A DNA stretch of 64,000 nt, taken from Methylocystis sp. (GTDB taxonomy: Bacteria > Pseudomonadota > Alphaproteobacteria > Rhizobiales > Beijerinckiaceae). Below, piece by piece: positions 1 to 7,245 of this stretch. Location of the stretch: assembly GCA_022843405.1 (NCBI GenBank), contig JALHNQ010000006.1, positions 34,442-98,441 on the forward strand. Reading direction: 5' to 3'. Position 1 is the first letter of the stretch. Each line of letters begins with the position of its first letter. The position numbers and the translations under genes are program-made. The notes beneath the pieces are model-generated. The model ran no database searches, was not told where the DNA came from, and saw only the letters and a list, made by a program, of their open reading frames with translations.

Positions 1-182
1 TGCGTCATTTCGACGCGGTCGGAGCTTAGCATAAGAGGGGTTGCTGTCTAGCGGCGAGCCGGGCTTTTCGGCTCCGGGCCACCCGCCGGTTTTCTCGAAG
101 CAGATGCCTCCCGCCACCGTCTGGCTGCGTGCGGCGAGGTGCCTAGTTGACGTTCGATCCCCTTGCGCCCACAGACTCCCGC

Positions 183-278
183 ATGATCCGCGCTCCGATC
201 GCAAATGCCGTGATCGCATCCATCATCGTCGCAGTGATTTTGGGCGGCATGATGCTTTTGCTTCAGCTTGAGCAGTGA
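183..278 (+). CDS. possible 31-aa single-pass membrane peptide
   Basis: ATG-initiated 31-codon ORF, too short for the ORF track. Most of the product is one hydrophobic segment (roughly residues 8-27) ending in a short polar tail, LQLEQ. No convincing Shine-Dalgarno sequence is visible. Its TGA stop lies in the same frame as, and directly before, the ParB-like coding remnant at 279. It is either a small phage-type membrane protein or a chance ORF left at a deletion junction. Function unknown. Confidence 0.3.
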   Translation: MIRAPIANAVIASIIVAVILGGMMLLLQLEQ

Positions 279-929
279 CGGTTCATCGAGGCGCGCGGGG
301 CTGAGCATCCGATCGTTCTCGACAAGGAAGGCCGAGTCCTCGACGGCCGCAACCGGCTGGCCGCGTGCAAGCTCGCCGGGGTCGAGCCAAGCTTCACCAC
401 GTTCGATGGCGATGATCCTGACGGCTATGCGCTCGACACGAATATCCATCGTCGGCACATGAAGCCGGGCGCGCGCCATCTGGTAACGGAGATGGCAAGG
501 CGGAAGCGCAACGAAAATAGCAAAATTGCTACTTCCAAGAAGGAAATCGCCAAACAGGCTGGTGTCGACCAGATGCGCCTGTCAGAAGCCGGGCTCGTTA
601 TCGACCTTTCCATGGACGGCGACCTCGTCCGCGACGTTGTGTCCGGCGACAAGAATCTGCAGGCTGCCGCTGACATCGCCCGCGCCCGCAAGAAAGCGAA
701 AGAGGATCGCGAGGCGAAGATCGCTCGTCTGAAAAAGGACGGTCCCGATCTCGCGAAGCTTGTCGGCGACGACGCGATGGACGTTGACGAAGCAATCGCG
801 GCGCTCGAACTGCGAGAGCAGAAAGCCCGCGAGGAAGCCGCGCGGGCAAAGAGCGACGCCGAGCAGAAAGAGGCCGAAGAGCGGGAGCGGCGGAGCCGCC
901 GAAGACGAATACCAATAGTTTTCAAGTAA
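279..929 (+). pseudogene. 5'-truncated ParB-like domain protein (phage/plasmid type)
   Basis: The ORF track starts this gene at the internal ATG at 459, but the same frame is open back to 279 and encodes a typical ParB/sulfiredoxin-fold segment with HPIVLDKEGRVLDGRNRLAA. There is no ATG, GTG or TTG in frame between the TGA at 276 and the ATG at 459, so the N-terminus of the domain has lost its start. Downstream comes a helix-turn-helix-like stretch (KKEIAKQAGVDQMRLSEA) and a long charged Ala/Glu/Arg coiled-coil tail. ParB-like proteins of this kind occur in phages and mobile elements, where they act in partition or transcription. A 156-aa product from 459 could still be made but would lack the nucleotide-binding fold. 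Confidence 0.7.
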
Positions 930-933
930 TTCC

Positions 934-1007
934 TCCTACAATCCAAGTAGGAATGATCATACTATTTGGCGCGCAAAGTAGGATGGATTGATCCTACTTT
1001 ATTTTTT
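934..1007 (+). terminator. palindromes and terminator after the ParB-like remnant
   Basis: A perfect 10-bp inverted repeat, AAAGTAGGAT (975-984) and ATCCTACTTT (991-1000) with a 6-nt loop, is followed by ATTTTTTATT, so it looks like a rho-independent terminator. A second, shorter palindrome with the same core (TCCTAC at 934, GTAGGA at 947) lies just upstream. The repeated TCCTAC/GTAGGA half-sites could also be operator sites. A lone TTGACA at 1009 is a possible -35 element, but no good -10 follows it. Confidence 0.55.
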
Positions 1008-1118
1008 ATTGACAATTCTTGGACCGGGAGCATCATTTCGTGGCTCGGAAGAGCGGGCAGCCCCGGCGGTTGGAACGCCATGGCCGCCCTTCCCGCAACG
1101 CGAAGGAGATTTCGCATC

Positions 1119-1493
1119 ATGGGCAACGTCATTTCTATCACAACACCCCCATGTCCATCCCGCTATGACGAAGTCAAAACGGCGATGCGGTCGTATTTGT
1201 CTTTCCCCAAGGGGACGCCTGAATTTCTTGAAGCAGCAGAGCAACTTGTTCTCTACATCGAAGCCGCCTTTGAGCCTGCACAGTCGCGCGCCGAGGAACG
1301 TGCTCGGCTTTTGCTGATCCGTTTCACTTCGGATAATCCCATCGTGAATGAACGCCTAATTGCGGCGATGCTTTTTTTCGATCGTCGACGGCCCGGCGCG
1401 GCTGACCGCATGCGCGTAGCCGAAAAACGATTCAACCAGGCCACGCGCCTCTGGGCGATACCTCGCCACGGCTCGGGCGTCGGAGAAGGCTAG
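1119..1493 (+). CDS. hypothetical protein of the accessory region
   Basis: The track ORF begins at 966, but the ATG at 1119 has a good ribosome binding site (AAGGAG about 10 nt upstream) and gives a 124-residue product starting MGNVISIT. The protein is predicted soluble and mostly helical, with no signal peptide and no motif I recognise. It stands between the ParB-like remnant and the 2TM-GAF operon and is followed by a terminator-like hairpin. Probably a mobile-element cargo gene; function unknown. Confidence 0.6.
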   Translation: MGNVISITTPPCPSRYDEVKTAMRSYLSFPKGTPEFLEAAEQLVLYIEAAFEPAQSRAEERARLLLIRFTSDNPIVNERLIAAMLFFDRRRPGAADRMRVAEKRFNQATRLWAIPRHGSGVGEG

Positions 1494-1825
1494 AGAGTCA
1501 ATTGCCGAGGCAGCGGCGGCCCGTGGTGAGCTTTTCGACTGATGGAGCGGTCTCAGAAAACGCGCTCAGCGGGCTTCCCTGCTCGCCGTTGCCGTTCCGG
1601 CTGCGATGATGTAGAAAAACGAAAGCGATCTTCCCAAGAGATCAAGCGCCCCGACGCCGGATGTACGCGCGGGGCGTTTCCTTTTTGATGAGATTGGCTT
1701 GGCTCTTCAACGATTGCGCGCGATTGCGCCGCGCGGCAAGATTGGCCGGTCCCTTGCGAACCCGGCCATCCCCGTGCAGCGGGAAGAAATCGAGCCGGCC
1801 GGGCAAATTAAAGCAGTAGTCAACA
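1494..1825. other. intergenic gap before the 2TM-GAF operon
   Basis: About 330 bases without a credible gene; the minus-strand ORF here has no recognisable features. The only clear structure is the hairpin at 1644-1686. The promoter of the 1826 gene should lie in the last 100 bases, but no convincing -35/-10 pair or Shine-Dalgarno is visible. Confidence 0.5.
1644..1686 (+). terminator. rho-independent terminator
   Basis: AAGCGCCCCG (1644-1653) pairs with CGGGGCGTTT (1670-1679) across a 16-nt loop and is followed by a pyrimidine-rich TTCCTTTTT tract. It is placed to end transcription of the 1119-1493 gene about 150 bases upstream. Confidence 0.6.
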
Positions 1826-2791
1826 ATGGATGATATTGCGGAGCACAAGAAATGGCTAAAAGAGACGACGCATAATCATCTGAAGCGTTCTTCTCAGTGG
1901 CGCCGCCGAATTAAGATTGGACTAGTTCTTGTCGGCGCATTTGTCGCTGCCGGTGCCGGAGCGGCCGCAAATTTGATTGATGTATCAATCAAGTGGCCGT
2001 TTTACGCGTGCCAGATCCTCGGGGGATTGATGGTTCTCGCCGGCGGCGCTGTTATGGAATTCATAGACGAAGGTGCGGCGGACGCCATTCAAAGGGCAAA
2101 TCTCCTTTCTGATGCTGTCGGAGAGCGCGATCGACAAATTTCTTCGCTCGAAGTGGACTTCGTGTGGTTTACGCGACTTTATGCGACGGCTCGCGCATTG
2201 CGCGACATCGTCGAGGACGTAATTTCTGCCAATTCTAATGCGATCGACGTCAAGCAACATTTCGCTGCCATGTTGGACGTAGTCGTTGCCGATAAATCCA
2301 CGTTGTTTGGAATTGATTCAGACCGCTGGAATTTCGCCGTTTATATCTTTAATCCCGAAACGGGAAAACTCGAATGTTTGGCTTGTCGACGTCCTATCCG
2401 GGCCGAAGAGGATGCGTCGCATCGGTCGTGGAGTCCTGGAGAAGGGCACGTCGGAGTCGCGTTCCAAACCCAGCGCGAGATCGTAGCGGGAGATACTTCG
2501 GCACCGGAGGCGCGAGCGCTTTTTGATTCTCCCGACATCGCGCGCCGTGACGAGGATCGGAAGCGTTACAGGTCAATAGCCTCGCTTCCGATCCGCCTTA
2601 CAGGCGACCCCATAAGGGGCATATTAGTCGCAACTAGCGATATTCCTTGCAGATTCCGATTTCGCCAGAAGGGCGAAGAAACCGCAATAGACCCTATCGA
2701 GCCCCTGAGAATTTTGGCAAGCGCTCTTGCTTTCGCCATGAAAGCGGCCGATCTTCAAAAAGCGGTCGAAGGACCCGCGAATCATGAATGA
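1826..2791 (+). CDS. two-transmembrane GAF-domain protein
   Basis: The 321-residue product starts with a charged, basic helix (residues 1-30), then two transmembrane segments (about 32-52 and 58-80), then a helical linker (about 85-135) and a GAF-type sensor domain (about 140-315; core includes WNFAVYIFNPETGKLECLA and SIASLPIRL). The N-terminal layout resembles two-TM effector modules such as SLATT, in which a membrane part is coupled to a cytoplasmic sensor; this comparison is inference from topology only. The stop overlaps the start of the next gene by 8 bases (ATGAATGA), so the two are translationally coupled. There is no strong Shine-Dalgarno. The position in a tRNA-linked island suggests cargo, possibly defence or stress sensing. 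Confidence 0.75.
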   Translation: MDDIAEHKKWLKETTHNHLKRSSQWRRRIKIGLVLVGAFVAAGAGAAANLIDVSIKWPFYACQILGGLMVLAGGAVMEFIDEGAADAIQRANLLSDAVGERDRQISSLEVDFVWFTRLYATARALRDIVEDVISANSNAIDVKQHFAAMLDVVVADKSTLFGIDSDRWNFAVYIFNPETGKLECLACRRPIRAEEDASHRSWSPGEGHVGVAFQTQREIVAGDTSAPEARALFDSPDIARRDEDRKRYRSIASLPIRLTGDPIRGILVATSDIPCRFRFRQKGEETAIDPIEPLRILASALAFAMKAADLQKAVEGPANHE

Positions 2792-2996
2792 GACCAAAGT
2801 CAAGGAATGGCCGAAATCAGATATTGAGACGCTGGACCGAGAAATCGGGACCAGGCTCCATCGCTTGGCTAAAGGAAACGCCTCGTCGCAAGACGTCAGC
2901 GAGGCCAGCGCACTTATTCGCGAGCGTGCCGATTTCATGATGCCAGGCATTTTTGAGCGCTTGCATATTCGCGCGGCTAAGAAGCCAGTTAACTAG
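2784..2996 (+). CDS. 70-aa partner of the 2TM-GAF protein
   Basis: Small soluble, charged and largely helical protein (MNETKVKEWPKSDIETLD...), with no membrane segment and no motif I know. It overlaps the end of the 2TM-GAF gene by 8 bases, the arrangement usual for proteins made in fixed ratio or acting as a complex. It could be an accessory, regulatory or immunity-like subunit; that role is inferred only from coupling and size. Confidence 0.65.
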   Translation: MNETKVKEWPKSDIETLDREIGTRLHRLAKGNASSQDVSEASALIRERADFMMPGIFERLHIRAAKKPVN

Positions 2997-3127
2997 GCTC
3001 CGCCGCGGTCCACCTAACGCGCATGCGCCGTCACCAGCGCGCTATCCTTGTTGTCCAACCACGTCCAGCCTGACCGGCGACGACCGGGCTTTGTCACGCC
3101 GACGTCCACGTCGCCAGTTCCGCGCCT

Positions 3128-3335
3128 TCAGCGCTTCGCTTCCGCCGTCAGCGCCCTTGCAATCGTCTGCGCTACGATCTTGGCGTCGGCGCCGGATAGG
3201 CGGGACGAGTCTCCGCCGGCTGGGATCTTCCTCGAAATAGACGTAGGCCAAGGCGACGCCGCCGGCATCTTCTACGACGAAGGCCTCGGCGGCCTTGCGG
3301 ATCCGCAGGGGCAGGGCGTAGGGCGTGCGCGTCAT
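3128..3335 (-). pseudogene. frameshifted small conserved rhizobial-type protein
   Basis: The minus-strand frame opens with MTRTPYALPLRIRKAAEAFVV and ALAYVYFEEDPSRR, which matches a family of about 65-70 residue proteins common in Methylobacterium and other Rhizobiales (from memory). After PSRR the family-like ending SRLSGADAKIVAQTIARAL followed by a TGA (3128-3130) is found in the next frame. The total, 208 bases, is one more than a multiple of three, so a single-base indel near 3215-3225 explains the break. A sequencing error would give the same picture. Confidence 0.6.
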
Positions 3336-3373
3336 CTCTTCCAGCGCTCGAGGAACTCGTTTAGCCTGCGCTC

Positions 3374-3523
3374 ATGGGATGGCGTGGGCAAGACAACCGG
3401 GACCGTGACGCCGAGCGCGAGTGGCGCAAGATGCCACTTCGCGAGCGCTACGACTGGCCGAGCATGGCGCTGTTCGTGATCTTTCTTGCCGCATTCACTT
3501 ATGCGCTTTGGCGTGGCGGATAG
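3374..3523 (+). CDS. 49-aa small membrane protein
   Basis: ORF below the track's size limit. The product begins with a highly charged stretch (MGWRGQDNRDRDAEREWRK) and ends in one hydrophobic segment (MALFVIFLAAFTYALW) before GG-stop, as in C-tail-anchored peptides or small holin-like proteins. Its TAG stop is followed directly by the ATG of the next gene with no spacer, so the two are very probably cotranslated. Function unknown. Confidence 0.5.
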   Translation: MGWRGQDNRDRDAEREWRKMPLRERYDWPSMALFVIFLAAFTYALWRGG

Positions 3524-3799
3524 ATGCGCGCGGCGCTTTTCTTCGCTTCCGTTCTCTTATCCTGCGTTGGCGCCATCCCGCAGACGGAGGCCTGCAGCGG
3601 CTGCGGCTGTCGGGGTGGCCCCGGTTATCGGGCGCCCGACGGCCGCTGTGTTGGTTGGGCGGATATCGGCCGCAAGTGCGGAAGTCCGCCGGAAACACGA
3701 TGCACGCCCGAGGGTCCAAATGCAGGCGCCGCAGCAGCCGCCAAATTCGGACTGAAGGCGATCGAATCGAAGCAACCAAAGGAGGTCGCGCCAAAGTGA
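3524..3799 (+). CDS. exported Cys-rich protein, possible lipoprotein
   Basis: The 91-residue product has a short signal peptide ending near LLSC or AIPQTEA, then a cysteine cluster (CSGCGC, GRC, GRKCG, TRC) and an Ala/Lys-rich tail. LLSC could serve as a weak lipobox. It starts immediately after the stop of the 49-aa membrane protein, and its stop overlaps the probable GTG start of the thermonuclease gene. The Cys pattern suggests disulfides or metal binding in the periplasm. Not a family I recognise. Confidence 0.6.
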   Translation: MRAALFFASVLLSCVGAIPQTEACSGCGCRGGPGYRAPDGRCVGWADIGRKCGSPPETRCTPEGPNAGAAAAAKFGLKAIESKQPKEVAPK

Positions 3800-4284
3800 T
3801 TGCTCCGATGAAACGGATCATCATCCCCATCTTAGCGGCGACCATTTCAAGCGCCGCGCTCGCCGACATCGTGGGCCGCGCCTCGGTCATCGACGGCGAC
3901 ACGATCGAAATTCATGGACAGCGCATTAGGCTTCACGGCATCGACGCGCCCGAGAAAGGACAGCCCTGCTTTGACTCCTTTGGCAAGTCCTATCGCTGCG
4001 GCCAGATTGCCGCGATGGCTCTAGACGAGTTCATCGGCGCGTCGCCTGTCACTTGCCGCGAGCGAGACATAGACCGCTACGGCCGCATCGTCGCCGCATG
4101 CGCCGTGCGCGGCGTCGACATCGAGGCTTGGCTTGTTCGAAACGGGCATGCCTTCGCATATCGTCGCTATTCGAGCGACCACATCGGCGCCGAACAGGAA
4201 GCGAAGAACGCAAAGAGAGGAGTGTGGGCCGGCTCGGCTCAACCGCCTTGGGAATGGAGAAAAGATCGTCGCGGAGGCTTGTAG
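3796..4284 (+). CDS. exported thermonuclease-family (SNase-like) nuclease
   Basis: Staphylococcal-nuclease-fold protein of the short secreted type common in Rhizobiales. A signal peptide (IIIPILAATISSAALA) precedes the domain, whose core shows VIDGDTIEIHGQRIRLHGID and RDIDRYGRIVAACAV, corresponding to the Arg/Asp/Glu active-site region of SNase, and it ends with AKRGVWAG..PPWEWR. I chose GTG 3796 because AAGGAGGT lies 9 nt upstream and the start overlaps the preceding stop; the alternative is ATG 3808, four codons later. Expected to act on DNA or RNA in the periplasm or outside the cell. Last gene of a coupled trio, closed by a terminator. Confidence 0.85.
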   Translation: MIAPMKRIIIPILAATISSAALADIVGRASVIDGDTIEIHGQRIRLHGIDAPEKGQPCFDSFGKSYRCGQIAAMALDEFIGASPVTCRERDIDRYGRIVAACAVRGVDIEAWLVRNGHAFAYRRYSSDHIGAEQEAKNAKRGVWAGSAQPPWEWRKDRRGGL

Positions 4285-4294
4285 CTCCCATCGC

Positions 4295-4323
4295 AGCCCG
4301 GCCGGCGATGACCGGGCTTTTTC
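4295..4323 (+). terminator. terminator of the thermonuclease trio
   Basis: AGCCCGG (4295-4301) pairs with CCGGGCT (4312-4318) and is followed by a run of T, 11 bases after the nuclease stop codon. A similar but weaker copy, with the same CCGGCGA core and CCGGGCTTT end, lies at 3066-3093. Confidence 0.75.
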
Positions 4324-4350
4324 GTGCTGACAGGGGCCGAAGCTCTCTGT

Positions 4351-4620
4351 TCAGGGGCGAGCATCCACGTCGGCACTTGTCACAAGAACGGAACCGTCTC
4401 GCTGGATCTTCTTTGCGTCGTACTTTTCACTCGCGATACTTTCGATGATCGATCGCTGTCGTTCAAAGATCGCCATGTGCCCGTCAGTCGCCCGCGGCTC
4501 CCAGTCCTCGAGTGCCTCGTGAGAGACCCACACGGTCACGGGATCTGTTCCGTCCTTCATACCGAACCCGATTCGAAATAGGTCAGGGAAGCCGTTTTCG
4601 TCACCACTAACGAGGGGCAT
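4351..4620 (-). CDS. DUF1488-like small protein
   Basis: 89-residue soluble protein starting MPLVSGDENGFPD. The track starts at an upstream TTG (4635); the ATG at 4620 is preferred because GAGG lies about 9 nt upstream. The middle, VSHEALEDWEP followed by FERQRSIIESIASEKYDA and a final GSVLVTSADVD, has the layout of DUF1488 proteins (VS.EAL..., R..IE..A..KY). That match is from memory and should be checked by profile search. It is the last gene of the accessory stretch before the tRNA-Thr gene and is transcribed leftward. Confidence 0.55.
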   Translation of the reverse strand: MPLVSGDENGFPDLFRIGFGMKDGTDPVTVWVSHEALEDWEPRATDGHMAIFERQRSIIESIASEKYDAKKIQRDGSVLVTSADVDARP

Positions 4621-4724
4621 TTTCTCAATCCTCAAAGCTCGGCCAATTGATACCCAGATCGATACCCCAAAGTGAGATCACCACCAAAATCCTACGCGTT
4701 TTTCACTTATCATATTGATTTCAC

Positions 4725-4800
4725 TGGTGCCGGTTGCAGGATTCGAACCCGCGACCTACTGATTACAAATCAGTTGCTCTACCAGCTGAGCTAAACCGGC
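4725..4800 (-). tRNA. tRNA-Thr (anticodon TGT)
   Basis: Full cloverleaf on the minus strand: acceptor stem GCCGGTT/AACCGGC, D-arm GCTCAGCTGGTAGAGC, anticodon loop TTTGTAA between CTGA/TCAG arms, T-arm GGTTCGAAT, and an encoded CCA. The 3' end faces the accessory region at 1-4.6 kb, the orientation expected for a tRNA used as an integration site. Confidence 0.97.
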
Positions 4801-4880
4801 CAGTGGCGTCCTTGGGGCGCGTCGCGCGATCTCTCTATGCGTCGAAGCCGGCGGAGAGGTCAATCCCGCGCCCGGCGCTC

Positions 4881-5693
4881 CTATCCAAGCCGCATCGTCG
4901 CGACGCTCAGAGCGGCGGCGCAGGCGTTTGACACGTTGAGACTCTTGATCGGCCCCGGAAGATCGAGCCGCGCGACGGCGTCGCAGCGCTCGCGGGTGAG
5001 ACGGCGCAGGCCTTTGCCTTCGGCGCCGAGCGCCAGCACGAGCGGCTTCGACAGCGCGACGGTCGAGAGCGATTCGGCGCCTTCTGAATCCAGACCGATG
5101 CGGGCGTAGCCGCGCTCGGCGAACGCGTCGAGCGCGCGCGCGAGATTGACCACGGAAACGACCGTCACCAATTCCAGAGCGCCCGACGCCGCCTTGGCGA
5201 GCGCACCGGAAAATTCCGGGCTGTGACGCTCGGTGACGATCACCGCGTCGACATTGAAGGCGCAGGCCGTGCGCAGAATGGCGCCGACATTGTGCGGGTC
5301 GGTGATCTGATCGAGCGCCAGAACGATTCCGCTGACGCTGACGATGTCGGAAATATCCGCTTCCGGCAGCGGACGCGCTTCGAGCATCAGGCCTTGATGC
5401 ACAGCCTCGGCGCCGAGGCGGCGCTCGAGATCGCAAGATTCGACGAGGCGCGGCTCGAGACCCGCCGCGGCGGCGAGATCCCTGATGCGCGGCAGCGCCG
5501 TTTCGGTCGCGTAAAGCGTCAGCAGCTTGCGCCTGCGCGCGGTCAGCGCGGCGCGCACCGGATGCGCGCCGTAAAGCGCGACGAGATCGGGCGAGGCGGG
5601 GCGGAACACACCGCGCGCCTCGGCCGGCGGGGCGGGGGCGCGGCGGCCCCTTTCAGGCGCGCTGCGATCTTTCGGCGGCGGCCGGCGGGTCAT
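4881..5693 (-). CDS. rlmB: 23S rRNA (guanosine-2'-O)-methyltransferase, TrmH/SpoU family
   Basis: SAM-dependent 2'-O-ribose methyltransferase of the SPOUT class. After a basic, disordered N-terminus (residues 1-35) comes the RNA-binding substrate domain ([17 protein letters not shown]), then the knotted catalytic domain with motif 1 ([17 protein letters not shown]), motif 2 ([13 protein letters not shown]) and motif 3 ([14 protein letters not shown]). RlmB modifies G2251 in the 23S P-loop; paralogues with other targets share these motifs, so the exact site is inferred. The ATG at 5693 overlaps the ispE stop as ATGA, and the longer track start lies inside ispE. 270 aa. Confidence 0.9.
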   Translation of the reverse strand: MTRRPPPKDRSAPERGRRAPAPPAEARGVFRPASPDLVALYGAHPVRAALTARRRKLLTLYATETALPRIRDLAAAAGLEPRLVESCDLERRLGAEAVHQGLMLEARPLPEADISDIVSVSGIVLALDQITDPHNVGAILRTACAFNVDAVIVTERHSPEFSGALAKAASGALELVTVVSVVNLARALDAFAERGYARIGLDSEGAESLSTVALSKPLVLALGAEGKGLRRLTRERCDAVARLDLPGPIKSLNVSNACAAALSVATMRLG

Positions 5694-6556
5694 CTCAGCA
5701 GCGCCGTCTTGACCCACCATCCGGGATGTTGGGCGCGAATGACTCGGGCCGCGCGGACGGCGTCGCGCCGCGTCGCAAACAGCGCGAAACATGTCGCGCC
5801 GGAGCCCGACATGCGCGCGAGCCTGCAGCCGCGCGCGGCGCGCAGAATAGCGAGCGCGTCGACGATCACCGGCGCTTGCAGGCAGGCGGCGTCTTCAAGG
5901 TCGTTGCGGCACTTTGCAAGCGCGGCGAGGAGTTCCGCTGCGCTCGGCTCTACGCCGATCTCCACATGCGCGGCGCCGCCGCGTGACGCGCCCGGCTGCA
6001 GTCCGAGCGCGGCGAAGACCGGCGCCGTCGCGACGGGAACGCCAGGATTGATCAGCGCCACCGGCAGCGGCGGAAGTTCGATCGGCGCGCCGAGACTTTC
6101 GCCGGCGCCGCGCATCATGCGCGCCCGCGCTTCAAGGCAGACCGGCACATCCGAGCCGACGGAGGACGCGACCGCGCGAATGCGCGGATCGTCGAGCGCA
6201 AGATCATTGGCTTTCGCCAAAAGGCGCAGCGCTGCGGCCGCATCCGACGAGCCGCCGCCGACGCCGGCCGCCACGGGCAGCCTCTTCTCAAGTCGGAACC
6301 GTCCCAGCCGCAGGCCCTTGATTTCTTCGGCGAGCGTCCGCGCGGCGCGCAGCACGAGATTGTCGTCGCCGGCGCCGGCGGCCGAGGACGTCGGTCCCCA
6401 TATGTCGAGCGACAGCGCCTCGCCCGGCGTGAGGGACAATTTGTCGCCCGCCCCGGAAAAGGCGACGAGGCTTTCGAGGTCGTGATAGCCATCCTGCCGG
6501 CGGCCGCGCACATGAAGCGTGAGATTGATTTTCGCGGGGGCGCGCGTCGTCAGCAT
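5690..6556 (-). CDS. ispE: 4-diphosphocytidyl-2-C-methyl-D-erythritol kinase
   Basis: GHMP kinase of the MEP isoprenoid pathway, phosphorylating CDP-methylerythritol with ATP. The N-terminus [16 protein letters not shown] carries the Lys-Asn substrate motif, and [17 protein letters not shown] is the glycine-rich ATP loop of the family. C-terminal GHMP motif: [16 protein letters not shown]. 288 aa, normal length. The start is set at [11 protein letters not shown] because the extra 15 codons in the track run toward the tRNA-Gly and are not conserved in type. Overlaps rlmB by 4 bases. Confidence 0.95.
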   Translation of the reverse strand: MLTTRAPAKINLTLHVRGRRQDGYHDLESLVAFSGAGDKLSLTPGEALSLDIWGPTSSAAGAGDDNLVLRAARTLAEEIKGLRLGRFRLEKRLPVAAGVGGGSSDAAAALRLLAKANDLALDDPRIRAVASSVGSDVPVCLEARARMMRGAGESLGAPIELPPLPVALINPGVPVATAPVFAALGLQPGASRGGAAHVEIGVEPSAAELLAALAKCRNDLEDAACLQAPVIVDALAILRAARGCRLARMSGSGATCFALFATRRDAVRAARVIRAQHPGWWVKTALLR

Positions 6557-6603
6557 CGAACCCCGGGCCTCCGCATATGGGGAAATCGCGGAGCCTCTCA
6601 AAT

Positions 6604-6678
6604 TGGAGCGGGCGAAGGGATTCGAACCCTCGACCCCAACCTTGGCAAGGTTGTGCTCTACCCCTGAGCTACACCCGC
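6604..6678 (-). tRNA. tRNA-Gly (anticodon GCC)
   Basis: Minus-strand cloverleaf with acceptor stem GCGGGTG/CGCCCGC, anticodon loop TTGCCAA between CAACC and GGTTG, T-loop GGTTCGAAT and an encoded CCA. It lies about 50 bases upstream of ispE in the same direction. Confidence 0.97.
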
Positions 6679-7245
6679 ATCCGTCGCGCCGGGTCAGCGT
6701 TTGGCCGAACCGTCGCGGGCGCCGTTATGCCGGAAACGAATTTGCTTTGCAACTGGACGATACGGCGCGTCGGGTGTCGCCATTCGCGCTTGGCGCCCTG
6801 ACGAAGACTTTGGTCCTAGAGAAGGCTCCCCGGACCCCAGTCCTGTCGTCGGTTCCATCCCATGTCCGCCCGATTTGTGTAGACCGCCGATCATTCAACG
6901 ATCGACGAGTTGCGTCATGCCACGCGTACCGTGGGGAGATGCTGCGCATATACGAAAAAATGGGCGACAACAAAAGTCGAGTTTCACAACTTACAACCGA
7001 TCTTGAAAGTTTGGATTCATGAATAAGACGTTGCGCGCATCATGCCTAAGCGCCTGATGCGCGCAACGTCTTTATTATGTTCCCAAATCTTTTAGATTGT
7101 CTCTGCAATCCGCTTTTTGACGAGCGGCTGCAAATCGTACGCAGCGCTCTCCAGTTTCGTACCCGGCGAATGCGCCTGCTCCTTGACGAAGAACAGATTC
7201 CAATTTAGTGTTAGGCACAGTCGTGAGTAATATGGATCTGTCGTT
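6679..7245. other. 567-bp intergenic region with one long hairpin
   Basis: No credible gene. Several short ORFs overlap here in all frames without a ribosome binding site or recognisable protein. The AT content rises toward 6950-7245. The one strong structure is the inverted repeat at 7022-7076. It also contains the start region of the patatin gene at 7246. Confidence 0.5.
7022..7076 (+). repeat. long hairpin, terminator-like, no gene attached
   Basis: AGACGTTGCGCGCATCA (7026-7042) is perfectly complementary to TGATGCGCGCAACGTCT across a 12-nt loop, a 17-bp stem. Flanking AATA and TTATT extend it with one bulge. The right arm runs into TTTATTATGTT, so it would work as a rho-independent terminator on the plus strand. 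No convincing gene ends upstream of it, so it may terminate a small RNA or be a remnant. Confidence 0.7.

Noticed and set aside
4725-4800. Second attachment-site copy of the tRNA-Thr 3' end in 1-4700
   Set aside because: Searched by eye; no direct repeat of the tRNA end was found in the window, so only the junction is reported.
5223-6485. 420-aa plus-strand ORF
   Set aside because: Antisense to rlmB and ispE; low-complexity, no start signal.
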